64,000 nucleotides of DNA from FEN-1219 sp036563665 (GTDB taxonomy: Bacteria > Pseudomonadota > Gammaproteobacteria > Steroidobacterales > Rariloculaceae): positions 15,890-79,889 of the forward strand of contig DATCLY010000066.1 of NCBI GenBank assembly GCA_036563665.1, in the 5' to 3' direction. The notes under the pieces are model-generated. The model was not told the origin of the DNA. It saw nothing but the letters and a program-made list of their open reading frames with translations, and searched no databases. The translations under genes were made by a program, and so were the position numbers. This document shows, piece after piece, positions 8,528 to 16,928 of this stretch; position 1 is the first letter of the stretch; each line of letters begins with the position of its first letter.

Positions 8528-9999
8528 CGCGGCGCGGCGCCGCGCATTCGGTTCGCAGCAAGCTGCTGCTCGGCGTGCTGGCGACCACGGGCGCGGCCTT
8601 GCTGATCACCGCCGCCGCCGTCGCCTACTACGACCTGCGCAGCTTCCGCAACAATCTCGTGAGCGACATCACGGCGATCGCGGACATCCTGGGTCTCGCG
8701 GCGACGCCGGCGCTCGAGTTCGACGATCCGCCGGCGGCGTCGGCGTATCTCGGCCTGCTGCGCGCCAAGCCGGGCGTCACGGCGGCCGCGATCTACGCGG
8801 CCAACGGCGCCCTGTTCGCGAAGTACGTCCCCGGCGGGGCGCCGTTGCCGGACCTGCCCGAGGGCGACGGCTACCGCTTCGCGGACGGCAAGCTCGTGCT
8901 CTTCAAGCGCATCGTCGCCCACAACGAGATACTGGGCACCGTCTACGTGGAGGCCCGCTACGACCTGGGCCGGCGGCTCGCCAACTACCTCGGCATCCTC
9001 GCGGCCGTGCTGCTCGCGAGCCTCGGCGCCGCCGCGCTCATCGCCCATCGGCTGCACCGCGGCATCGTCGGGCCCATCGCCTCCGTGGCCGACATCGCCC
9101 ACGCCGTGCTCGAGCGGCGGGACTTCTCGCGGCGGGCGACGAAGACGTCGGACGACGAGATCGGCGTGCTGGTCGACGCGTTCAACAACATGCTGGACGA
9201 GGTCGGCGAGCGCACCGCCGTGCTCGAGCGCACGCAGGAGGAGCTCAAGACGCTGAACGCCGAGCTCGAGCATCGCGTGGCCGCACGCACGGCGCAGCTC
9301 GAGGCGGCGAACAAGGAGCTCGAGAGCTTCAGCTACTCCGTGTCGCACGACCTGCGGGCACCGCTGCGCGCGGTCGGCGGGTTCGCGGAGCTGCTCTGGG
9401 AAGACCACGCCGCGGACCTGAACGCCGAAGCGCAGCGCAAGCTCGGCGTCATCCGCTCCGAAGCCGCGCGCATGGGCGCGCTCATCGACGACTTGCTGGC
9501 GTTCTCGCGGCTCGGCCGCAAGTCCCTGCAGCCCGCCGAGCTCGACATGGCGGCGCTGGTCGACAACGTCTTCGCGCGACTGCGCACCGAGGCGGGCGGC
9601 GAGCGCGTCGAGCTGCGCGTCGGGCGGCTGCCGCAGGCGTACGGCGACCGGGCCCTGCTCGAGCAGGTGTGGGTGAACCTGCTGTCGAACGCGATCAAGT
9701 TCTCCTCGAAGAAGGAGCAGCCCGTCGTCGAGGTGGGCGCCATCAGCGAGGAGCACGAGCACGTCTATTACGTGCGCGACAACGGTGCGGGATTCGACCC
9801 CCGCTACAAGGCCAAGCTATTCGGCGTGTTCCAGCGCCTCCACGACGGCAGCGAGTTCCCCGGCACCGGCGTCGGGCTCGCGCTCGTGCAGCGCATCGTG
9901 CTGCGCCACGGGGGACGCGTGTGGGCGGACGGCAAGCCGGACGAAGGAGCGACCTTTTATTTCACGCTACCTAAGGAGGTTGGCGATGGAGGAGTATGA
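8524..9999 (+). CDS. CHASE8-HAMP sensor histidine kinase
   Basis: 491 residues. Transmembrane helix 1 is at about 15-37. The periplasmic domain at about 38-155 looks like CHASE8 (I-A-D-I-L-G-L-A-A-T-P-A-L-E-F-D-D, then A-I-Y-A-A-N-G and F-K-R-I-V). Helix 2 (about 157-178) and a HAMP linker follow, then a coiled coil. HisKA has S-H-D-L-R-A-P near 275. HATPase_c shows W-V-N-L-L-S-N-A-I-K-F-S, D-N-G-A-G-F-D and G-T-G-V-G-L-A-L-V. Catalytic residues look intact. The kinase type is the phytochrome-like group that usually phosphorylates small Rcp1-type regulators, and one is encoded next. The ATG overlaps the YfiR-like stop. It is likely controlled from the periplasm by that YfiR-like protein. Confidence 0.92.
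   Translation: MTRRGAAHSVRSKLLLGVLATTGAALLITAAAVAYYDLRSFRNNLVSDITAIADILGLAATPALEFDDPPAASAYLGLLRAKPGVTAAAIYAANGALFAKYVPGGAPLPDLPEGDGYRFADGKLVLFKRIVAHNEILGTVYVEARYDLGRRLANYLGILAAVLLASLGAAALIAHRLHRGIVGPIASVADIAHAVLERRDFSRRATKTSDDEIGVLVDAFNNMLDEVGERTAVLERTQEELKTLNAELEHRVAARTAQLEAANKELESFSYSVSHDLRAPLRAVGGFAELLWEDHAADLNAEAQRKLGVIRSEAARMGALIDDLLAFSRLGRKSLQPAELDMAALVDNVFARLRTEAGGERVELRVGRLPQAYGDRALLEQVWVNLLSNAIKFSSKKEQPVVEVGAISEEHEHVYYVRDNGAGFDPRYKAKLFGVFQRLHDGSEFPGTGVGLALVQRIVLRHGGRVWADGKPDEGATFYFTLPKEVGDGGV
9973..9979 (+). promoter_or_regulatory. Ribosome-binding site fixing the response-regulator start
   Basis: A near-perfect AAGGAGG sits inside the end of the kinase gene, six bases before the ATG at 9986. 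It settles the start of the small regulator and explains the 14-base gene overlap. Confidence 0.75.
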
Positions 10000-10426
10000 G
10001 CACGTCGAGATACTGCTGGCCGAGGACAACCCGCACGACGCCGAGCTCGCGATTCGCGGCCTCAAGAAGCACAAGCTCGCCAACAACATCGTCTGGGTGA
10101 AGAACGGCGAGCAGGCGCTCGACTACGTGTTCCGGCGGGGCGAGTTCGAGGGACGCAGCAGCGACGCGCCGCGCCTGATCCTGCTCGATCTCAAGATGCC
10201 GAAGGTGGACGGGATCGAGGTCACCCGGATCGTCAAGAGCGACGAGCGCACCCGCCACATCCCGGTGGTCATCATGACGTCCTCGAAAGAGGAGAAGGAC
10301 ATCGCGGACAGCTACAGGTGCGGCGCGAACAGCTACATCGTGAAGCCGCTCGACTTCGCGTCGCTCGTGGAGGTGGCGGCGCAGGTGGGCTTCTACTGGC
10401 TCGCCATCAACCGCCCGCGCCCGTGA
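9986..10426 (+). CDS. Rcp1-type single-domain response regulator
   Basis: 146 residues, a lone receiver domain. The acidic pocket is A-E-D-N near 13-15, the phospho-acceptor is Asp68 in L-I-L-L-D-L-K-M-P, followed by the switch Thr in V-I-M-T-S-S and Lys in Y-I-V-K-P-L. The insert between strands and the G-E-Q-A-L-D-Y-V-F-R-R signature place it in the Rcp1 group that pairs with phytochrome-type kinases. It has no output domain, so it must act through a protein partner or phosphorelay. Possible targets are the receiver or EAL protein at the head of this operon. It overlaps the kinase gene by 14 bases. Confidence 0.93.
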   Translation: MEEYEHVEILLAEDNPHDAELAIRGLKKHKLANNIVWVKNGEQALDYVFRRGEFEGRSSDAPRLILLDLKMPKVDGIEVTRIVKSDERTRHIPVVIMTSSKEEKDIADSYRCGANSYIVKPLDFASLVEVAAQVGFYWLAINRPRP

Positions 10427-10462
10427 GGTCCGCGCGCGACCGCGCGAAGGCCGGCGCGATTC

Positions 10463-11122
10463 GTGCATCGGCGGGTCGTGAGCCCGGCTACGTCAGCCCT
10501 CGACTTCTTCCCGCGCCGCCGCACGCTCCCGGCGCTGCGCAGCGCGGCCAGGCTCTGCAAGGGCTGCCCGCTCTGGCGGAACGCGACGCAGACGGTGTTC
10601 GGCTCGGGTCCCGCCGACGCCCGCATCATGCTCGTGGGCGAAGTGCCCGGGGACCGCGAGGACCTCGCCGGCGAGCCGTTCGTCGGGCCAGCGGGCCGGC
10701 TGCTCGACGAGGCCCTCGAGGCGGCCGGCATCGCGCGCGCGGACGTGTACCTCACCAACGCCGTCAAGCACTTCAAGTGGGCGCCGCGCGGCAAGCGCCG
10801 CCTGCATCGGAAGCCGAGCGCCGCGGAGATCCGCGCCTGCCTGCCGTGGCTTCGTGCGGAGATCGACGCCGTGACGCCGGAGGCGCTCGTGTGCCTGGGC
10901 GCCACCGCCGCCCAGGCGCTGCTCGGCCCTCAGTTTCTCGTCTCCGAGCAGCGCGGGCGATTCGTGCCCTCGCCGCTCGCGCGCTACGTCACCGCGACGG
11001 TGCACCCGTCCGCGCTGCTGCGCGTGCGCGATCGCGAGGAGCGCGCCGGGGCGTTCGAGCGCTTCGTCGCGGACCTCGCGGCCGTGCGCACCGCGCTCGC
11101 AAGTGAAAGAGCGCCCGGCTGA
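10463..11122 (+). CDS. udgX: Uracil-DNA glycosylase superfamily protein, UdgX type
   Basis: 219 residues. The family motif G-E-V-P-G-D-R-E-D-L-A-G-E-P-F-V-G-P-A-G-R-L spans about 59-80. The UdgX-specific loop K-R-R-L-H at 111-115 supplies the histidine that in mycobacterial UdgX attacks the sugar and leaves the protein covalently attached to uracil-containing DNA. Cysteines C32 and C35 (C-K-G-C-P-L-W) fit the iron-sulfur cluster of family 4-like enzymes. The C-terminal H-P-S-A-L-L-R is present. The usual Q in G-E-Q-P-G-D is V here. The start is a GTG at 10463, with another GTG at 10478 possible. It stands alone, convergent with the large kinase gene. UdgX identity rests on the KRRLH loop. Confidence 0.88.
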   Translation: MHRRVVSPATSALDFFPRRRTLPALRSAARLCKGCPLWRNATQTVFGSGPADARIMLVGEVPGDREDLAGEPFVGPAGRLLDEALEAAGIARADVYLTNAVKHFKWAPRGKRRLHRKPSAAEIRACLPWLRAEIDAVTPEALVCLGATAAQALLGPQFLVSEQRGRFVPSPLARYVTATVHPSALLRVRDREERAGAFERFVADLAAVRTALASERAPG

Positions 11123-11153
11123 CGCGCGGCAGACGCACGGCCCACGGCGCCGC

Positions 11154-11180
11154 GGCGTCTCGGCGCGGCCCGAGAGCGCC
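11154..11180. terminator. Hairpin between convergent genes
   Basis: GGCGTCTCGG pairs with CCGAGA(G)CGCC, a ten-pair stem with one bulge, in the 90-base gap between two converging genes. No U-tract follows on either strand, so it is a termination or 3'-end protection hairpin only by position. Confidence 0.3.
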
Positions 11181-11212
11181 GCCGCCGATGCTCGAGGGGT
11201 CCGCAGGGGCGC

Positions 11213-13993
11213 TCAACGCGACGCGCGCTGCTCGCCCGGCTTGCCGTCGCGCTCGCGCTCGCGATCGATGCGCACCGGTGCGCTTTGCGCCGTCGGCGCC
11301 GCGCGCAGCGTGAAATAGAAGGTGCTGCCCTGGCCGGGGCTGCTCTCGACGCCGATCCATCCGCCGTGCGCTTCGACGATGCCTTTCGCCACGGCGAGAC
11401 CGAGCCCGGCGCCGCGTTCCTTGCGGCGGTCGCCCCGCCAGAACCGCTCGAAGACGCGCGGCAGATGCTCGGGCGCGATGCCCATTCCCGTGTCGGCCAC
11501 GGCCACGCGCACCCCGTCGCCCCAGCGGTCCGCGGTCACCGTGATGGTGCCCTCCGCCGGCACGAACTTGAGCGCGTTGCCGAGCAGGTTGGTCAGCACC
11601 TGCATGATGCGGCCCCGATCCGCGAGCACGTGCGGCAGGTCCGGCGCGACGCGGCAGACGAGGCGCACCGACTTGTCCTCGGCCTGCGGCTGGAACAGCG
11701 TCTGCGCCTCGGCGATGAGGGACGCGACCTCGAGCGGTTCCCGCGTGATCGAGAACTGGCCGGCGTCCATCCTCGAGATGTCGAGCAGGTCCTGGAGCAG
11801 CCGCCCCATCTGCTCGCTCGCCACCATGATGCTCTGCAGGCTGCGCGTGCGGCGCTCCGGCGGCGGGTCGAGCTGCAGCAACGCCGCGGCCGCGGAGATC
11901 GACTGCAAAGGGTTGCGCAAGTCGTGCGACACCACCGCGATCATGTCGTCGCGCGCGCGAATGGCCGAGCGCGCCTCGGTGTAGAGCCGGGCGTTGTCGA
12001 GCAGCAACGCCGCGCGATTGGCGAGCTCGATCGCGATGCGCAGGTCGTCGTGGTCGTAGCGGCGGGCCGATGCCGCCGTCGCGACGAGCGCGATGGCGCC
12101 GAGCGTGCGGCCGCGCGCCTTGAGCGGCACGATGATCACCGAGCGCGGATCGAGCCTGCGAAGGGTATCGAGCAGCTCCGGGCTCGGCGCGCTCAGGCGG
12201 AGGAGCTCCGCCGAGAGCTCGGGCAGCAGCAGCGGCTCGCCCGTCCGCACCACCGCGCCCAGGCCGTCGAGATCGTCGAGCGACGGCGGCGCCGCGGCGC
12301 TCAGCGCCTCCACCAGCGGCAGCTGGGCGGGATCGCGGTGCGCGAACCCCAGCCTGCGGATGGACCGGCCGTCCGTCGCATAGGTGACGCAGTAGTCGGC
12401 GAACGTGGTCACGACGCGGCTCGCGAGCCGCTTGAGCGCCGCGTCCGGGTCGAGCTCCGTCGCGAGCTCGTCGCTGATCTCGGCGAGCGCCTCGAGATGC
12501 CGGCGAGCGCGCTCCGCCACCGCCCGTGCGTCCTCCGCCTGCCGGTAGAGCTGGGCGTTGTCGATGGCGAGCGCGGCCCAGCTCGCGATCTCCTCCGCGA
12601 AGCGCAAGTCCTCCGCGTCGTACACGCGGCCCGACTCGGCGGACATGAGGCTCAGCGCGCCGAGCACCCGGCCCCGCGCCTGGAGTGGCACCGTGACGGC
12701 GGAGTGCAACCCCAGCGACTGCAACGCGGCCAGGTGCTCCGGGCTCTGGGCGCGTGCGGCGAGCATCTCCGGCCCGATGCGCGGCACGAGGCTCGGCGCG
12801 CCGGTCTGGATAACGGCGGTGGCGCCGCCCACGTCCGTGGGGCGCGTGGGCCAGCGGCGGACGATGCTCCAGGCGAGCTCCACCTTGGCGGGATCGCGGT
12901 GCGCCACCTCGACGGGCGCGTTGCGTCCGTCCGCACCCACGACCTGCACCACGCACCAGTCGGCGAGCCGCGGCACGACGATGCGCGCGAGGTTCTTGAT
13001 GGTCGCCTCCGGATCGAGCGTGGTGGAGAGGATGCGGCTCGCCTCGGCGAGGAACGCGCGCGATTCCTGCGTGCGCTTCGCCGCGGTGACGTCGCTGCAG
13101 ATGCCCGTCATGCGCACGGGGCGTCCGCTCGAGTCGGTGAGCACGCGCCCCTTCGACGCCATCCAGCGCACGTCCCCGTCCGGCGTCACGACGCGATACT
13201 CGCACTCGAAGACCTCGTCCGGACGCTCGAGCGCCGCGGTGATGGCCGCTTCGAGGCGCTCGCGGTCCGCGGGATGAACGTCGCGCCGGAACGCCTCGAA
13301 GGTGCCCGCGAACTCGCCGGGCGCGAAGCCGTGCAACGCCTCGAGCTCCGCCGACCACTGCACCCGTCCGCTCGCGATGTCCCAGTCCCACGCGCCCATG
13401 CGCCCGGCCGCGAGCGCGAGGTGCAGGCGACGCTGGCTCTCCTCGCGCAACGCCGACTCGATCTCGGCGTCGCGACGCAGCGTGCGCTCGTCGCCGAGCC
13501 GCGCTTCGAGCGCGGCGGCGATCCTGTGATGCTCGACCGCGAAGGCCACGTGGCCGGCGATGAGCTGCGCGACGACGGCTTCGTCGTCCGAGAACTCGTG
13601 CGGCTCTCCATAGCAGAGCATGAACTCGCCGAGCCGCCTCGGCCCGAACCTGAGCGGAATGACGCCCAACGCGCGGATCCGCTCGGCGGCGAAAACGTCG
13701 CGCCATTCGGTCACGCGCTCGTCCCGCTCGACGTCCGCGATCAGCCACGGGGCGGCACCCTCTCCGCCCCTCGGCCATGGGCAGCGGCGCTCCAGCGCCG
13801 AGCGACACTCGTCGCTCACGTTCATCGCGGCGACGCAGCGGACGATGCCGGCGTCGTCCGGCACGAGCACCGCGGCGCAATCCACGCCCAAGGTGTCGCG
13901 CAGGCAGGCGAGCGCGCCCGAGTAGACGAGCTCGGGCGACGTGCTGCTCGCCACCTGATCCATGAGCTTGAGGAGCGCATTCTTCGCCGGCAT
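11213..13993 (-). CDS. Cytosolic hybrid GAF-PAS-GAF-GAF sensor histidine kinase
   Basis: 926 residues with no membrane segment. Domains: GAF-like (about 15-160), PAS/PAC (about 190-305, with W-D-W-D-I-A-S-G-R-V-Q-W-S and a PAC ending M-T-G-I-C-S-D-V-T), GAF (about 320-470), a second C-terminal GAF (about 500-665), HisKA with S-H-D-L-R-N-P near 688, and HATPase_c with N-L-L-G-N-A-L-K-F, D-T-G-M-G-I and G-A-G-L-G-L-A-V-A. All boxes look functional. It would autophosphorylate in response to several cytosolic ligands or redox/light cues. No response regulator is adjacent, so the partner is elsewhere or is the Rcp1-type protein nearby. The ATG has only a weak ribosome site (AAGGCAG). Confidence 0.92.
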   Translation of the reverse strand: MPAKNALLKLMDQVASSTSPELVYSGALACLRDTLGVDCAAVLVPDDAGIVRCVAAMNVSDECRSALERRCPWPRGGEGAAPWLIADVERDERVTEWRDVFAAERIRALGVIPLRFGPRRLGEFMLCYGEPHEFSDDEAVVAQLIAGHVAFAVEHHRIAAALEARLGDERTLRRDAEIESALREESQRRLHLALAAGRMGAWDWDIASGRVQWSAELEALHGFAPGEFAGTFEAFRRDVHPADRERLEAAITAALERPDEVFECEYRVVTPDGDVRWMASKGRVLTDSSGRPVRMTGICSDVTAAKRTQESRAFLAEASRILSTTLDPEATIKNLARIVVPRLADWCVVQVVGADGRNAPVEVAHRDPAKVELAWSIVRRWPTRPTDVGGATAVIQTGAPSLVPRIGPEMLAARAQSPEHLAALQSLGLHSAVTVPLQARGRVLGALSLMSAESGRVYDAEDLRFAEEIASWAALAIDNAQLYRQAEDARAVAERARRHLEALAEISDELATELDPDAALKRLASRVVTTFADYCVTYATDGRSIRRLGFAHRDPAQLPLVEALSAAAPPSLDDLDGLGAVVRTGEPLLLPELSAELLRLSAPSPELLDTLRRLDPRSVIIVPLKARGRTLGAIALVATAASARRYDHDDLRIAIELANRAALLLDNARLYTEARSAIRARDDMIAVVSHDLRNPLQSISAAAALLQLDPPPERRTRSLQSIMVASEQMGRLLQDLLDISRMDAGQFSITREPLEVASLIAEAQTLFQPQAEDKSVRLVCRVAPDLPHVLADRGRIMQVLTNLLGNALKFVPAEGTITVTADRWGDGVRVAVADTGMGIAPEHLPRVFERFWRGDRRKERGAGLGLAVAKGIVEAHGGWIGVESSPGQGSTFYFTLRAAPTAQSAPVRIDRERERDGKPGEQRASR

Positions 13994-14422
13994 CGCGCTC
14001 TGCCTTGTTGTTGGTTCACCTCGACACTTGCGGAGCCCACGCGAGCGCGTCGCGCGGCAAGAAGACCGCTACGCGTGCCGCGAGTCGCCGCCGCCGACCG
14101 CGACAGCGTCCATGCCCCCCACACCGCGACAAAGCGTATTTACCACACAATCGGTGATGATCAGTACATGTCGGCCGGACGCGACGCGGGGAGTTCCCCA
14201 AAAGAAATTAGTACTGTAAAAAAGAACGAGGGGGCCGCCGGTCGAACAATGCCATTTTCGAGAAAGACGCCGCCATGAGGCGGCCGGCCACCCGTTCCGC
14301 CCGCACGCACCGGCCCCCGCCACACCGGCCGCCGCCGCGATGGACGTCGCGACGACGGATGGTGTACCTTGGCGGGCGAACAAATGCGGCTCCGCCGACG
14401 ACAAATCAAGCCCGCGCCGAGA
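13994..14422. promoter_or_regulatory. Divergent intergenic region with AT-rich core
   Basis: This is 429 bases between the kinase (leftward) and the lipoprotein (rightward). The middle, about 14140-14225, is strikingly AT-rich for this genome and includes TAAATACG on the minus strand and TTAGTACTGTAAAAAAG on the plus strand, probably both promoters. A compact palindrome GGGGAGTTCCCC at 14188-14199 and two AGTAC motifs (near 14163 and 14209) may be operator sites. The outer parts are GC-rich and I see no gene in them. Confidence 0.4.
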
Positions 14423-15190
14423 ATGGTTCCGACGCCGACCTCGATCACGAAGGCCCTCGTCCTGCTCGCGGCGCTGGCGGGCGCGGGCTGCGAGGGCGCT
14501 CGGCAGGAGGCGTCGAACGACGCCGCCCCGCCGCAGGACGTCGAGGCCGCCATCGCCGAGCTCGAGCGCGCCGTGGCGGCGGCCAGGGCGGAGCTCGAGC
14601 GCCTCGCGGACTTCGAGGCGCTCGAGAACCTCGCCGGCGCCTACGGCCACTACGTGGACAAGTCCCGGCACGACGACGTGGCGGATCTGTTCGCCGCCGA
14701 CGGCATCGTCGAGATCCTGGGGCGCGGCGTCTTCCTGGGCCAGGACCGCGTGCGCCAGTACATGCACAACCTGAGCCCCGAAGGCCCGCGCGACGGCGCC
14801 TTGTTCAACCACATGCATCTGCAGCCGGTCATCCACGTCGCGCCCGACGGCCGCACGGCCGCCATCCGCTCGCGGCTGTTCGTGATGTTCGGCATCGAAG
14901 GCGTCAACGCCCAGTGGGGCAGCGGCATCTACGAGAACACCTTCGTCAAAGAGGACGGCGTCTGGAAATTCTCTTACCTGCACGGGTACCAGACGTTCTA
15001 CACGAACTACGAGGACGGCTGGGCGAAACGCTCGTCCCCGATTTTTGCGCCCTATGAGCGCCTGCCGCCCGACCGGCCGCAGTCCGTGCCCTACGACCCG
15101 TACCCCGCGGCCTTCGTGCCGCCCTTCCACTACGTGAACCCCGTGTCCGGCCGCGCCGATCATTACGGCGACCCGGCGCTGCGGGAATAG
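14423..15190 (+). CDS. SnoaL/NTF2-fold lipoprotein
   Basis: 255 residues. A lipoprotein signal peptide ends in the lipobox L-A-G-A-G-C with Cys23. A coiled-coil stretch (about 38-65, A-A-I-A-E-L-E-R-A-V) leads into a SnoaL-like domain: L-E-N-L-A-G-A-Y-G-H-Y-V-D, then D-L-F-A-A-D-G-I-V-E-I, a H-M-H-L-Q-P-V-I-H motif, and G-V-W-K-F-S-Y-L-H-G-Y. SnoaL-like domains are often polyketide cyclases, dehydratases or ligand-binding subunits. The lipid anchor puts this one in the envelope. The start is uncertain: an ATG at 14384 is also in frame and would add 13 Arg-rich residues before the signal. There are no obvious operon partners. Substrate unknown. Confidence 0.82.
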   Translation: MVPTPTSITKALVLLAALAGAGCEGARQEASNDAAPPQDVEAAIAELERAVAAARAELERLADFEALENLAGAYGHYVDKSRHDDVADLFAADGIVEILGRGVFLGQDRVRQYMHNLSPEGPRDGALFNHMHLQPVIHVAPDGRTAAIRSRLFVMFGIEGVNAQWGSGIYENTFVKEDGVWKFSYLHGYQTFYTNYEDGWAKRSSPIFAPYERLPPDRPQSVPYDPYPAAFVPPFHYVNPVSGRADHYGDPALRE

Positions 15191-15237
15191 CTCGAGCGGC
15201 CCCGCGCGGGCGAAGGATCGCGAGCCCACGAAGTAAA

Positions 15238-15262
15238 GAAGCCCGGCTCGTCGCCGGGCTTC
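15238..15262 (-). terminator. Factor-independent-like terminator reading leftward
   Basis: GAAGCCCGGC and GCCGGGCTTC form a perfect ten-pair stem with a five-base loop. On the minus strand the stem is followed by TCTTTACTT, a fair T-rich tail. On the plus strand it is followed by GAGGGGG, so termination would be of leftward transcription, although no protein gene reads into it from that side. Confidence 0.45.
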
Positions 15263-15508
15263 GAGGGGGTAGTCCACGGACTCCTTCGTAGAGCAAGGGG
15301 GGCCCGCGAACGGCCGCATTGTGGTCACGGCGGACCCGTCCAGCCAGACCATGGCACGTGCTAGTAGCGCTGCCACCCGCCCCGGCCCTCCGTCCCCTGC
15401 CGACGCCGTCGCCGCCGCGGCCCCCGCGGCTTACCGGGCGCCCGGCAGCAGCGAGCCCCCCGGGCGCACGGTAGCGGGTAGCCACGCCAATAGCATAAGG
15501 CCTTTTGT

Positions 15509-15537
15509 TTGTAGGCCCGGACGGCTCCCCTTACACT
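15509..15537 (+). promoter_or_regulatory. Candidate promoter of the MetE-like gene
   Basis: TTGTAG (15509-15514), a 17-base spacer and TACACT (15532-15537) end 36 bases before the ATG at 15574. It lies in the only AT-rich patch of the gap. Confidence 0.35.
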
Positions 15538-15573
15538 CTGCCGCTCGTTTCGCCTTGCCTGCCCATCGCGCCG

Positions 15574-16737
15574 ATGCTGCGTAGCGAAGACAGGATCCTC
15601 ACGACGCACGTCGGCAGTCTCGTGCGGCCGGACGCGCTGCTGAACGGCGCGCTGGCCGAGCGCCCGGAGCCGGAGCGCGAGGAGATCCTCGCCCAGGCCG
15701 TGCGCGACGTGGTCCGCCGGCAACTCGATATCGGCCTCGATATCGTCAACGACGGCGAGTTCGGCAAATCGAGCTGGTCCGCCTACATCCTGGAGCGGCT
15801 GAGCGGCTTCGAGATCCGGTCCGAGCAGCCGCGGCCCCTCGTCTGGCTCGGGCGCGACCGCGAGCGGTTCCGCGACTTCTTCGCCGACGAGATGCCCCAG
15901 GCCGTCTCCGGCCTGCCCACCGAGGCCTGCGTGGGGCCGATCACCTACTGCGGCCAGGGCGCCATCCAGCGGGACATCCGCAACCTGCGCGCGGCCACGG
16001 AGGGTCTGGACCGCGACCGGGTCTTCATGACGGTGGTGGCGCCGGCCAGCACCGCGTACAACGGCGTGAACGAGTACTACCCGACCGACCGGGACTACGT
16101 GTTCGCCGTGGCCACCGCCCTGCGCGAGGAGTACCGGGCGGTGCACGAGGCGGGCTTCATCATCCAGGTGGACGACGCCGTGCTCGCGAACATGTACGAC
16201 CACCTCGTCCAGCAGAACCCGGAGCGTTATCGCGAATGGGCGGAGCTGCGAGTCGAGGCGCTGAACCATGCGCTCAGCGGCATCCCGGAGGAGCGCGTTC
16301 GCTATCACGTCTGCTTCGGGAGCTGGCACGTGCCCCACGTGGCGGACGCACCCCTCGAGGCCCTCGTGGACCTGATCCTGAAGGTGAAGGCCCAGGCCTA
16401 TTCCATCGAGGCCGCCAACCCCCGGCACGAGCACGAGTGGCGCGTGTGGGAGCGAGTCCGGCTGCCGGAAGGGAAAATCCTGATACCGGGGGTGGTCACC
16501 CACCACACGACCACCGTCGAGCACCCGCGGCTCGTGGCGGACCGGATCGTGCGCTTCGCGAGGCTCGTGGGGCGCGAGAACGTCATCGCCGGCACGGACT
16601 GCGGGTTCGCCCAGGTGCACAACATCCGCCGGGTGCACCCCACGGTGATGTGGGCCAAGCTCGAGTCCCTGGTCGAAGGCGCGCGGATCGCGAGCGCGGA
16701 GCTCTGGGACCGGAGCGCGCGCCGGGTGCCGGCCTGA
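15574..16737 (+). CDS. Cobalamin-independent methionine synthase II family (MetE C-domain-like) protein
   Basis: 387 residues, equal to the C-terminal catalytic half of MetE with no N-terminal half. The start T-T-H-V-G-S-L-V-R-P is typical. The zinc site is complete: H-x-C in Y-H-V-C-F-G-S-W near 244-246, Glu in S-I-E-A-A-N near 277 and Cys in G-T-D-C-G-F near 342. Such stand-alone proteins transfer methyl or alkyl groups to thiols, or act in catabolic one-carbon steps (for example epoxyalkane:coenzyme M transferase). It lies about 190 bases upstream of a run ending in a tetrahydrofolate-dependent O-demethylase, so it may use the methyl groups released there. That role is inference. Confidence 0.88.
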   Translation: MLRSEDRILTTHVGSLVRPDALLNGALAERPEPEREEILAQAVRDVVRRQLDIGLDIVNDGEFGKSSWSAYILERLSGFEIRSEQPRPLVWLGRDRERFRDFFADEMPQAVSGLPTEACVGPITYCGQGAIQRDIRNLRAATEGLDRDRVFMTVVAPASTAYNGVNEYYPTDRDYVFAVATALREEYRAVHEAGFIIQVDDAVLANMYDHLVQQNPERYREWAELRVEALNHALSGIPEERVRYHVCFGSWHVPHVADAPLEALVDLILKVKAQAYSIEAANPRHEHEWRVWERVRLPEGKILIPGVVTHHTTTVEHPRLVADRIVRFARLVGRENVIAGTDCGFAQVHNIRRVHPTVMWAKLESLVEGARIASAELWDRSARRVPA

Positions 16738-16862
16738 GGCAGAATTCGCCCGCGGCGATCCACGGCGACGAGGCGTTCGCGGGGCACGGATTTCCGTAGT
16801 TTCGCGCGGCCGCGAGCGCCCGGTCAGTGTGGGTTCCCGCAGCGGGACCGCCGGGTCGGACC

Positions 16863-16878
16863 GTATCATTCGTGATAC
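16863..16878. promoter_or_regulatory. Operator-like inverted repeat
   Basis: GTATCA-TTCG-TGATAC is a perfect inverted repeat in an AT-rich patch 51 bases before the ATG at 16929. It could bind a dimeric regulator or overlap a -10 element. Confidence 0.4.
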
Positions 16879-16928
16879 ATTCGTCCCGTGCGGCGGCAAC
16901 GTCCGATTATGGCAAGCGAGTAACGAAC

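Larger units (their letters stand above)
15191..15573. other. Structured intergenic region, no protein gene
   Basis: This 383-base gap has no convincing reading frame but is rich in perfect secondary structure. A terminator-like hairpin lies at 15238-15262 and a 13-pair hairpin at 15432-15473. GCCACCCGC (15372-15380) can pair with GCGGGTAGC (15474-15482), enclosing that hairpin and a GCCGCGG/CCGCGGC stem. A plausible plus-strand promoter is at 15509-15537, and AGCATA at 15492-15497 reads TATGCT on the minus strand. A minus-strand structured RNA from about 15485 to 15235 is possible but matches no RNA family I recognise. Confidence 0.35.

Noticed and set aside
5226..9762. Long minus-strand open frames opposite the EAL protein and CHASE8 kinase
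   Set aside because: Low-complexity His/Arg/Glu-rich translations. The plus-strand genes have complete motifs and ATGA coupling.
11285..14278. A 997-codon open frame on the plus strand, antisense to the large kinase
   Set aside because: Arg/His/Gly-biased translation with no domain, no ribosome site and full overlap with a clear multi-domain kinase. It is a GC-rich shadow frame.
15191..15573. Cobalamin riboswitch, 6S, SRP, tmRNA or RNase P RNA in the structured gap
   Set aside because: The conserved cores I would expect (for example GCCACTG, AGAGGAAAGTCC, GGAAGGAAGCAGCC) are absent.
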